Of a stretch of 5,842 nucleotides of DNA, positions 1 through 5,770 are shown piece after piece. This DNA is from Nitrospirales bacterium (GTDB taxonomy: Bacteria; Nitrospirota; Nitrospiria; Nitrospirales; UBA8639), in assembly GCA_021604265.1 (NCBI GenBank), contig BQIY01000164.1:1-5842 (forward strand). Reading direction: 5' to 3'. Under the pieces are notes generated by a model, which was not told the DNA's origin, made no database searches, and saw only the letters and a program-made list of their open reading frames with translations. Numbering within the stretch: the stretch's first letter is position 1; each line of letters starts with the position of its first letter. The translations under genes were made by a program, and so were the position numbers.

Positions 1-1769
1 ACTGGATAGGCCCCGTTCCATGCGTAAGACGTTCGAGGAATACGGTCTTGCTTCAGTTTCTGTCCAAAGTGCCGAATCGCTAAGCGTATCCCAAAATCGT
101 ACGCCCCCGTCTGTTGAGCCAAGGAAATGATTTCAAGAAGATTTGCGCTTTTCGACGTCGCCCGCTTTGTGACAGCCTTGACCTCTTTTCCGGCCTCTTG
201 CAACAGACCCAACTTCAGCAGCTCACGCGCTTTTTGGTAATGCAAGTCATTCACAAGCTCATGCGATACAGTGGATGATGACGAAAGAGTCTCATGGTTT
301 ACCAAGCCGACATTTGTCATCGCGGCAGGCCGACGCAAGCGGGCTTTCGCTAGTTGACCATAATACGTCAGCGGCTGTTCTTCAAACAAATTCCGATAGA
401 CTTCTTGAGCCTTAGCGGGCTGCTGCAATTGATCATATATTCGACCTTGCCAGTATTGAACCCGCCTCTGAACCGCTTGATCTTTAGAACTCTGCCGTAA
501 GGTCTTTAATGTCGTCAGAACCTTATCGTACTGCTCTCGTTCATAATAAATCCATGTCATTCTCCATAAGGCGTCTTGTCGCCTTTTGAGCGAACGTGCA
601 GATTGAACCGCTTGCTGAAATGCAGCCAAGGCCGTCTCGGCTTGAGCTTGATCATGAAGCCATACCCCTGCAAAAATATGAAGAAGCGCTTGCCGATCTC
701 CGGATAATTTTTTGAGATGTGCCTGCTGATGAAGAGCAAGAACTTGAGGACCTTTACCCTGCCGAAGGTAAGACCGCGCTAACCACACGACGCCATCCTG
801 ACGTCGGCTTGACTTGGAACGAGACACACGATCAAACACTTTTTCAGCCTTGTCATATTGCTTGAGTCGAGCCAAGGCCATGCCCAGCTTATATTCCGCT
901 TCATCATATTTCTTCCCTTTCGACACCTGCTGGAGATACTGTCGAAGCCCGGCAATCGCCCTTTCGAATTGAGCAGCTCGATAGAAAGCCAGCGTACGTT
1001 TGTACTGTTCCTCGAGCGTTGGGGGCCGTTGATTCCCTTGAGGTAATTGAGCGAGCAGATTCTGAGCTTCCTCTCCTTCAGATTTATGTGGCACTTTCCA
1101 CCAAACCTCTCGAAGTGCTTGCTGCGCAGCGTCAAACTTGCCAAGCTCCACATGACATTTTCCAATTTCGAGCAATGCCGTTGCCGCGTGTGAAGATTGA
1201 GGCGCACTTCGAATCGCTCGAGAATACCACCGAATCGCGAGTGCACAATTTCCAGATTCATGCCGGGCTCGACCAGCTAAGACTAAGGCGTCACGTCTCA
1301 GCCTTGATTGAGAACCCCATGTCTCCACACCCTCCAACACTTCTGCTGCTTCGTGAGGCCGCTTCGCCGTTAATAACGTTTCTGCCAACCAAAATTGCAG
1401 GTAGTCTTGTAAAAGCGGAAAGGCCTCATTCGCTTGACGAAAATAGGCAATCGCATCTGCTGGAGACGTGTCTTTCAACATAAGCCCCAGATGAACGCCA
1501 GCCCGATGAGCCCAGACGGTTCCAGGATACTGAGCTTGAACTTTTTTCAAACTGGCAACCGAATAGGACTCTGGAAGCACCGAGGCCCGCGTGTCTGCCG
1601 CCGGATTCACGGCTTGCTGAAAACAGGCCTCTGCGCTCTGGCATTGCACAGGGTACGGTTCAGGAGACGGCAATGATTCGGCAGAAAATGCCGACACCCC
1701 GACAAAGACACTCATTAAGACGAGATGAGCGGCAGAGAGAGTTTGCCTTCGGGTTGAACGAATGATCAT
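1..1769 (-). CDS. slt: Soluble lytic murein transglycosylase, Slt70-like (3' end beyond window, catalytic domain missing)
   Basis: 589 codons are visible, read from an ATG at 1767-1769 and open to the window edge. Residues 1-27 look like a Sec signal peptide: Arg4, Arg7 and Arg8, a hydrophobic stretch around 11-27, and a V-S-A cleavage site. The mature part is a long alpha-helical superhelix with TPR-like repeats, such as A-x-x-L-x-x-Y patterns around 270-330. Two features mark the Slt70 family: YWQGR near residue 439 and TYYGQLAKARL near 468, matching the usual YYG-x-LA-x-x-RL signature. The visible part ends at AWNGAYP, where Slt proteins enter the C-terminal lysozyme-like domain, so the catalytic Glu lies outside. 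Known role of the family: periplasmic cleavage of peptidoglycan glycan strands to anhydro-muropeptides. Cys43 and Cys49 could pair. A GGAG lies only 1 nt before the ATG, unusually close. It follows uppS on the same strand but has its own likely promoter. Confidence 0.88.
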   Translation of the reverse strand, partial: MIIRSTRRQTLSAAHLVLMSVFVGVSAFSAESLPSPEPYPVQCQSAEACFQQAVNPAADTRASVLPESYSVASLKKVQAQYPGTVWAHRAGVHLGLMLKDTSPADAIAYFRQANEAFPLLQDYLQFWLAETLLTAKRPHEAAEVLEGVETWGSQSRLRRDALVLAGRARHESGNCALAIRWYSRAIRSAPQSSHAATALLEIGKCHVELGKFDAAQQALREVWWKVPHKSEGEEAQNLLAQLPQGNQRPPTLEEQYKRTLAFYRAAQFERAIAGLRQYLQQVSKGKKYDEAEYKLGMALARLKQYDKAEKVFDRVSRSKSSRRQDGVVWLARSYLRQGKGPQVLALHQQAHLKKLSGDRQALLHIFAGVWLHDQAQAETALAAFQQAVQSARSLKRRQDALWRMTWIYYEREQYDKVLTTLKTLRQSSKDQAVQRRVQYWQGRIYDQLQQPAKAQEVYRNLFEEQPLTYYGQLAKARLRRPAAMTNVGLVNHETLSSSSTVSHELVNDLHYQKARELLKLGLLQEAGKEVKAVTKRATSKSANLLEIISLAQQTGAYDFGIRLAIRHFGQKLKQDRIPRTSYAWNGAYP

Positions 1770-1779
1770 GCTCCTTCTT

Positions 1780-1795
1780 CTCAGACTAGTCAGAG
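1780..1795. repeat. Imperfect 16-bp palindrome in the slt leader
   Basis: CTCAGACTAGTCAGAG is symmetric except for one mismatched pair, with the perfect core GACTAGTC. It lies just upstream of the slt ribosome-binding sequence, where it could be an operator half-site pair or a small hairpin. It is short enough to be chance. Confidence 0.25.
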
Positions 1796-1834
1796 GGCAA
1801 GATGGCTCTATTCTATATCGACTAGATTCTCTCA

Positions 1835-1862
1835 AGTATACCGAAGATACGTCTACCTTCAA
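1835..1862 (-). promoter_or_regulatory. Sigma70-like promoter for slt
   Basis: On the minus strand the -35 box TTGAAG (1857-1862) and the -10 box TATACT (1835-1840) are separated by 16 bp. They match the consensus at 4/6 and 5/6 positions. A start about 7 nt downstream would give a leader of roughly 60 nt before the slt ATG. It is the best promoter-like match I found in the window and sits in the only sizeable gap before slt. Prediction by eye only. Confidence 0.5.
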
Positions 1863-2006
1863 GAACAAATCGTCTCAAAAAATCTGAACAGGATATCCAC
1901 GACAGCCCAGAAGTTCAATGACTGTACGAGGCAGGGGCAAGCAAATAACGGTCAGACGAGAGTATAATTTTCCTTGCAGAACATCACATCAGAAATGGTC
2001 TTACGG

Positions 2007-2951
2007 TCAATCCAGCCAAGAAGACACCAGAGAAGAGTCCAGAGACCCAGAATCCAAATGAATAGCCTGACACCAATTATTTTCTAACGATGGTGTCATT
2101 CGATAGGGCTCCCTATCTTTTTCTCCATGGAAACACCCGGCATGCTTGGACACATCAGACGTTTGCGCACAACATTCCTTGTGCGCACGTAACCCGCCCA
2201 TACGACGGTCACGAGCTTGATAGTTGACTAAGGCTGCAAGAAGTTCTCGACGACCAAAATCCGGCCACAGCGTATTGGTAAAATACAGTTCGGAATAGGC
2301 AATCTGCCATAGTAAAAAGTTACTGACCCGTGATTCACCACTCGTTCGGATCACTAAATCTGGGTCAGGCAAATCAGCCGTGGAAAGATATTGAGCAAAC
2401 TGAGCCTCATTGAGACTGGGAAGGTCAACCAGACCGTTCTCAGTATCTCGTACAATCTTATTAACAGCCGAAAGAATTTCATCACGCCCACCGTAACTGA
2501 GCGCAAGTGTCAGCGTGAATTGATCGGCAGCCTGGGTTGCCCGCTCAAGTTCACGAATCATGATTTGGACAGGCTTCGGCAATAACTCTCTACGACCAAT
2601 CACTTGAAGACGAACTCCCTCCTGAAGAAATTGCCGGCAATGCTGTTGAAAAAATTCCGTAAAGAGTTCCATCAGCAGGGCGACTTCTTCTCGAGGCCGC
2701 CTCCAATTCTCTAAAGAAAATGCATACAATGTGAGAGCAGGAATCCCAAGATCCCGACAGAGGAGCACTGTCTCACGTGCCGACTCGACACCGGCGCGAT
2801 GCCCGGCAATACGTGAGTACCCGCGCTCCAACGCCCACCTCCCATTCCCATCCATAATAATCGCGATATGTTGCGGCAGGGCATCGATGCGTAATTGAGA
2901 CGCTAGAGACTCAGCGGAAACAAGATTTTCTTGAAGAGTGGATCGAGACAT
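2007..2951 (-). CDS. uppS: Isoprenyl transferase, undecaprenyl diphosphate synthase, with 60-residue C-terminal extension
   Basis: This cis-prenyltransferase adds isopentenyl units to farnesyl diphosphate, giving the C55 carrier lipid precursor for peptidoglycan. Family motifs appear in order: IAIIMDGNGRWA at 29-40 with catalytic Asp34; GHRAG at 50-54; FSLENWRRP at 78-86; SYGGR at 152-156; and IRTSGESRVSNFLLWQ at 201-216, which carries the diphosphate and Mg-binding residues; then AYSELYFTNTLWPDF. All key residues seem intact, so the enzyme is probably active. The ATG at 2949-2951 has AGGAA 5 nt upstream. Typical family length is about 240-260 residues and this frame has 314. After RRMGGL (249-254) comes a low-similarity, Cys-containing tail (Cys260, 261, 273, 294) whose DNA is full of inverted repeats. 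The tail may be read-through of a former 3' region. The usual partners cdsA and dxr do not follow; slt does. Confidence 0.95.
   Translation of the reverse strand: MSRSTLQENLVSAESLASQLRIDALPQHIAIIMDGNGRWALERGYSRIAGHRAGVESARETVLLCRDLGIPALTLYAFSLENWRRPREEVALLMELFTEFFQQHCRQFLQEGVRLQVIGRRELLPKPVQIMIRELERATQAADQFTLTLALSYGGRDEILSAVNKIVRDTENGLVDLPSLNEAQFAQYLSTADLPDPDLVIRTSGESRVSNFLLWQIAYSELYFTNTLWPDFGRRELLAALVNYQARDRRMGGLRAHKECCAQTSDVSKHAGCFHGEKDREPYRMTPSLENNWCQAIHLDSGSLDSSLVSSWLD
2068..2098. repeat. Perfect 8-bp inverted repeat, 15-nt loop
   Basis: TGACACCA at 2068-2075 is the exact reverse complement of TGGTGTCA at 2091-2098. It is 3 nt from the terminator-like hairpin at 2102 and lies in the unusual 3' extension of uppS. 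Either strand's RNA could form this stem. Confidence 0.5.
2102..2122 (+). terminator. Intrinsic-terminator-like hairpin plus T-run, plus strand, inside the uppS frame
   Basis: GATAGGG (2102-2108) and CCCTATC (2111-2117) are perfect complements around CT; realistically this is a 6-bp stem with a 4-nt loop. Five Ts (2118-2122) follow on the plus strand. On the minus strand the stem is preceded by As and has no T-run, so it would act on plus-strand transcription. No protein gene is seen on that strand here, which makes its presence odd. With such a short stem it could be weak. Confidence 0.4.
2164..2187. repeat. Perfect 9-bp inverted repeat at the end of the conserved UppS domain
   Basis: TGCGCACAA (2164-2172) and TTGTGCGCA (2179-2187) are exact complements around a 6-nt loop, giving a strong GC-rich hairpin. 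Its outer edge at 2187 coincides with uppS codon 255, where the conserved enzyme ends. No T-run follows on either strand, so it is not a textbook intrinsic terminator. It could be a 3'-end stabilising stem or a transcription-pausing structure. Confidence 0.55.
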
Positions 2952-3065
2952 AGGCGTTCCTGTTCTGACTCATGCCTAACAGATGAATAAATAATGCTCT
3001 TGCAAATGACCGTCATCCCTCCGCATTGAAGCGGGCTTGATTGATCGTCGAGAAGCCGTCTGCAC

Positions 3066-3440
3066 TCAAGAAACTAATCCGTAAACAAACAACACAACCC
3101 CGACGAGCAACGCAAAACCAAACAGCATTTGAAGCGCGGTTTTTTTTCCTGATGTCAACGAATTCCATTCATCGCGCAACTCCGATAACCATTGATTCTT
3201 CGTACGTTGACGGTGACCGGTTGTCTCATCTGAACTCTGCCGCTCTTCTGAAGCAACAGAAGAGGATGGTGCAACACTCCGAAGTTCGCTCGCCTGCTGA
3301 GGCACGGAAGACGAATCGTCCCGTTGCTCCTGAAGTAATATCGCTTCAGGAGCAGCTGAATTCTTCCTTCCGCAATGTGGGCAGGACACCGCGTAGTTGG
3401 ACATTTCTCCATCGCACTGAAGACAGGAAATCATGGCCAT
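3066..3440 (-). CDS. Small zinc-ribbon protein with C-terminal membrane anchor
   Basis: A 124-residue protein of unknown specific role. Residues 6-23 form a Cys4 zinc ribbon: C6-x2-C9 and C20-x2-C23 separated by ten residues. A polar Ser/Gln/Glu-rich, probably disordered linker spans about 30-80. A charged amphipathic stretch around 83-100 (NQWLSELRDEW) leads into one hydrophobic helix at about 102-122 that ends the protein. The inferred topology is tail-anchored in the inner membrane with the ribbon in the cytoplasm. The start at 3440 is preferred over the ATG two codons later because AGGG lies 7 nt upstream of it. Other frames here are also open, but only this one shows a coherent domain architecture. 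The same-strand uppS begins 114 nt downstream with no clear terminator between. A function in envelope processes is only a neighbourhood guess. Confidence 0.75.
   Translation of the reverse strand: MAMISCLQCDGEMSNYAVSCPHCGRKNSAAPEAILLQEQRDDSSSVPQQASELRSVAPSSSVASEERQSSDETTGHRQRTKNQWLSELRDEWNSLTSGKKTALQMLFGFALLVGVVLFVYGLVS
3325..3354. repeat. Perfect 11-bp inverted repeat inside the zinc-ribbon gene
   Basis: TGCTCCTGAAG (3325-3335) and CTTCAGGAGCA (3344-3354) are exact complements around the 8-nt loop TAATATCG. The repeat encodes the PEAILLQEQ region immediately after the zinc ribbon. It is the longest perfect hairpin I found in the window. No T-run follows on either strand. Confidence 0.6.
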
Positions 3441-3453
3441 GGTCGGACCCTTT

Positions 3454-3488
3454 CCCCGCTACGGGGCCTATTCGCTAATGATAGGGCC
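3454..3488 (-). promoter_or_regulatory. Two overlapping hairpins in the leader of the zinc-ribbon gene
   Basis: CCCCG (3454-3458) can pair with CGGGG (3462-3466). Alternatively GGCCTAT (3465-3471) can pair with ATAGGGCC (3481-3488) with one bulged base. The two stems share bases 3465-3466, so they compete at their edges. The proximal stem covers the purine-rich region just upstream of the ribosome-binding site. There is no T-run, so neither is a clear terminator for the response-regulator gene. A translational effect is possible but unproven. Confidence 0.25.
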
Positions 3489-3503
3489 TTGTTTCGTGTG
3501 TCC

Positions 3504-3533
3504 AGCATAGAGATCCATCCGACCGAGCACCAA
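3504..3533 (-). promoter_or_regulatory. Weak promoter-like site before the zinc-ribbon gene
   Basis: On the minus strand TTGGTG (3528-3533) and TATGCT (3504-3509) are separated by 18 bp. Both boxes are imperfect. It is the only reasonable candidate in the 124-nt gap after the response regulator, and read-through from the upstream operon is equally possible. Confidence 0.2.
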
Positions 3534-3564
3534 CCGTTCAACCGCATGCCGTCTCCCGCATTCC

Positions 3565-4743
3565 TCACAGAGATGATGCCTGAGCTGCCAGGGCGTCTTC
3601 GGTAAGTGGCACGATCACTTTAAGGGGCTCTTGAATCGGTCTCTGATGCGCCAAGTGCAGAAGATGCATCAACAATCCATCCGTCAATTGCTGACCTCTA
3701 CTGACGATGACTTTTCCCGCCTCGTCCCGCACGCCTTCGGCAAGAATCATCCCTGCCCTTAGCCCATCGAGTGACAATTCCATAATGGTGTATTTTTTCT
3801 CTTTCTCAAAGGATTGCTTCAACGCATCGAGTAAGACAGGGTCATACCACCCTTCACGTTTCCACAATTCTTGCATCGCCGCGTCCTGTGCCATCCCCCC
3901 AGTCTCTAACGTATCAAAATCCAAGACCACCTTAAGCATGCGCGCTTCAACCGGAATGTCTCTTTCCTGATTTGAACACTCTAACGGCGGACCACTTCCA
4001 TCATATCGTTTCTCTTGCAATCGAACGATTTTGGCTACCTCCTCCATACGCGGAATGGCGGCCAGTAAATCCCCTCCGATTTCCGGATGTTTGGCAAACA
4101 GGTCCTCTTCTTGAGCTGTTAACGATTCACCTCGATATTTCTTTCGAAGCACTTCCTGCGGCATGGTCACCGTGCCAATTTGAGAGAGCAGCGTCGCCGT
4201 CTCGAGAAGCCACGTACATTCCACCCCCATCGGCCGCGTCATCCCCTTCATGTAACGCTGAATACGGGACGTCCGGCCAAACGCCTCCGGATTTGATAAG
4301 GAAAACACTTCAATAAGGCTCTTTAAACACCCATTGAGTGTTCGCTCAAGAATATCTCGTTCCGTTCGCAAGAGCCGGTGATGCTCAAGCCCGGCCTGAA
4401 CAGTTTCAAGCAGTAATTCATGCGGACACGGCTTTGAAAGAAATCGATAGACCGCACCATCATTGACGGCCTTCATCGCCGTCTCAACATCGGCATAGCC
4501 CGTAATGAGAATTCGAGAAGCCTCAGGCATCTGGGCTTTGACCATTTGTAAAAACTCTATGCCGTCGACATTGGGCATGCGAAAATCAGACACCACCACG
4601 GCAAATGGACCATCGTTGTTTAATTTCTCAATACCCCATTCTGAGCCTAAGGCCGTATCAATGTCATACCCTTTACGAAACTGTCGCTTATAGGCATCCA
4701 AGACATTTCGACTATCGTCCACAAATAAAATTTTTTCAGGCAT
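3565..4743 (-). CDS. Response regulator: receiver domain plus degenerate HD-GYP domain (RpfG-like)
   Basis: 392 residues from the ATG at 4741-4743. GGAG lies 7 nt upstream and the start overlaps the HDOD gene's stop by 8 nt, so translation is probably coupled. The frame stays open 64 codons further upstream, but that part overlaps the HDOD gene and looks non-coding. Residues 1-120 are a receiver with Asp9/Asp10, phospho-acceptor Asp53, Thr81 and Lys104-Pro105, all intact. Residues about 140-315 align with HD-GYP domains but the catalytic set is eroded: the HD pair in HDIGK is Ser187-Gln188 (LSQIGTV), the HH pair before DGSG is Gln243-Glu244, and GYP is GPP (251-253). His219 in KHPEIGG is kept. 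Residues about 317-385 form a small C-terminal beta-rich segment (GMILAEGV) often seen after such domains. Probably phosphorylation-controlled, but not an active c-di-GMP phosphodiesterase. The cognate kinase is not visible. Confidence 0.88.
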   Translation of the reverse strand: MPEKILFVDDSRNVLDAYKRQFRKGYDIDTALGSEWGIEKLNNDGPFAVVVSDFRMPNVDGIEFLQMVKAQMPEASRILITGYADVETAMKAVNDGAVYRFLSKPCPHELLLETVQAGLEHHRLLRTERDILERTLNGCLKSLIEVFSLSNPEAFGRTSRIQRYMKGMTRPMGVECTWLLETATLLSQIGTVTMPQEVLRKKYRGESLTAQEEDLFAKHPEIGGDLLAAIPRMEEVAKIVRLQEKRYDGSGPPLECSNQERDIPVEARMLKVVLDFDTLETGGMAQDAAMQELWKREGWYDPVLLDALKQSFEKEKKYTIMELSLDGLRAGMILAEGVRDEAGKVIVSRGQQLTDGLLMHLLHLAHQRPIQEPLKVIVPLTEDALAAQASSL

Positions 4744-5746
4744 ATCCCAACTCCTGACCCTGAATCTTGGCCGCAGACCGCTGCCATTTTGGCCAAGGGT
4801 CACGATATCCATGACCCGACAAGTATTCCATCGCGCGATCGGACGGCACGCCGTCGCTGTCTTGCGGCCACCCACCACCATCAAGAGTATTGGCGGCATA
4901 GACTGCAACCGTCGGCGTAAATTCTGACCTTCCAAGCCCTAAAGGATTGTCGTGGTAGGCAACCGCATCGACAATCGCCCGGGGAAACCTGTGTCGTTGA
5001 AGATATTCAGCTCCGACAATTTCATGGGAAAGCCCCAACTCAAACAGTTCAGCCGTCGCAAGAGAAAGACTCTCCCGCCGTGCCCGTGACAGCACATCAA
5101 GATAACGAGTCGAACCAAGAGAAACAGCGAGAACCACTAATCCAATGTCATGAGAAAATCCAGCGACACAAGACTGCATAATCGTGTCCAGGGCTCCACA
5201 TTCTTCTTTGGCCAGGGTTCCGGCCAGACAACCTGTGCGGACACTATGCCGCCATAGTAATTCACCATCCAGAAACTCATTTTGTTCTTTCTCTAAGAGC
5301 GCAAACGCCTGTGCCACAGCCAGCAGCTGCGTCATCGTCTCGACTCCCAGCCACGCAATTCCTTGATCAATCGTCTGGGGATGATAATCAAATACCAGCC
5401 ATGTGATCTTGAGCAACTGAATCAACTTGCCCTGGATGTCGCGGTCAGACTCTCGATGAAGAGTCTCCTCGCGACATAACCCCACCGTGTCCAAGACCGC
5501 TCCATCATGTCGAAGACATGTCTTGAGATCCCATAATGTGCTATCGCGAACATGACCGTGCTGTCCGTTCACTGACCAATCATCCTGATTCAAATGTTCC
5601 CACACGTATGTCGAACCAAGCAGATCGAAACTTTTTGCATGCGGCATCCAGGCTGTCTCCTGAGGGAACCCCCATAGACACGCAGGAGAAGATGCCTCTG
5701 ACAGGGACCTAGGATTCGTACGTAATATGCGGCGCGATTGCTTCAT
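4736..5746 (-). CDS. HDOD-domain signalling protein
   Basis: 336 residues from the ATG at 5744-5746. The HDOD core spans about 72-288. Its N-terminal half is divergent but recognisable (KLIQLLKITW at 107-116, QTIDQGIAWLG at 124-134). The C-terminal half carries the HD-type residues: His167 in LWRHS, His199-Asp200 in SHDIG, His241 in SHEIVG, His265 in AYHDNP, and a YAANTLDGG ending. HDOD proteins are generally non-enzymatic signalling scaffolds linked to two-component and c-di-GMP systems. The first ATG has no clear ribosome-binding site, whereas Met34 (5647) has AGGAG 9 nt upstream, so the true start may be there, giving 303 residues. Upstream of 5746 the frame closes with TAG at 5771-5773, so no longer start is possible. 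The stop overlaps the response-regulator start, implying one operon and probably one pathway. Confidence 0.85.
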   Translation of the reverse strand: MKQSRRILRTNPRSLSEASSPACLWGFPQETAWMPHAKSFDLLGSTYVWEHLNQDDWSVNGQHGHVRDSTLWDLKTCLRHDGAVLDTVGLCREETLHRESDRDIQGKLIQLLKITWLVFDYHPQTIDQGIAWLGVETMTQLLAVAQAFALLEKEQNEFLDGELLWRHSVRTGCLAGTLAKEECGALDTIMQSCVAGFSHDIGLVVLAVSLGSTRYLDVLSRARRESLSLATAELFELGLSHEIVGAEYLQRHRFPRAIVDAVAYHDNPLGLGRSEFTPTVAVYAANTLDGGGWPQDSDGVPSDRAMEYLSGHGYRDPWPKWQRSAAKIQGQELGYA

Positions 5747-5770
5747 GGCATAGATCAGAGCAACTTCGAG

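Larger units (their letters stand above)
1975..2122 (+). ncRNA. Candidate small RNA antisense to the uppS tail
   Basis: A perfect TATAAT (1963-1968) on the plus strand could start a transcript near 1975. The RNA would fold into an 8-bp stem (TGACACCA 2068-2075 with TGGTGTCA 2091-2098) and then a 7-bp stem ending in five Us at 2118-2122, the usual 3' end of a bacterial small RNA. The product of about 148 nt would cover the gap after uppS and the last part of the uppS reading frame. Against it: I see no convincing -35 box, and the only plus-strand ORF inside (1995-2087, 30 Arg-rich residues) has no ribosome-binding site. The start is inferred and the terminator is the better-supported end. Confidence 0.2.

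Noticed and set aside
779..1261. Minus-strand open frame of 160 codons
   Set aside because: It is an alternative frame inside slt; the Arg/Ser-rich product looks like frame-shadow composition.
1019..1483. Plus-strand open frame of 154 codons
   Set aside because: It lies antisense to slt, whose translation shows clear family motifs; the plus-strand product has no recognisable domain.
1961..1966. Second minus-strand TATACT upstream of slt
   Set aside because: No acceptable -35 box at 16-18 bp, and the site at 1835-1862 is better and closer.
1995..2087. Plus-strand 30-codon Arg-rich ORF
   Set aside because: No ribosome-binding site and extreme composition, opposite the uppS tail; treated only as part of a possible non-coding RNA.
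2952..3065. Possible terminator or promoter between the zinc-ribbon gene and uppS
   Set aside because: Only 4-5 bp stems without a T-run and poor -10/-35 combinations were found.
3310..3320. Odd palindrome GACGAATCGTC in the zinc-ribbon gene
   Set aside because: Five base pairs around one central base is expected by chance.
3041..3478. Plus-strand open frame of 145 codons over the zinc-ribbon gene
   Set aside because: No domain or membrane pattern is visible, whereas the opposite strand gives a Cys4 ribbon, a linker, a membrane helix and a ribosome-binding site.
4744..4935. 64-residue N-terminal extension of the response regulator
   Set aside because: It overlaps the HDOD gene, looks unlike a receiver domain, and the internal ATG has a well-placed GGAG followed directly by the receiver start.
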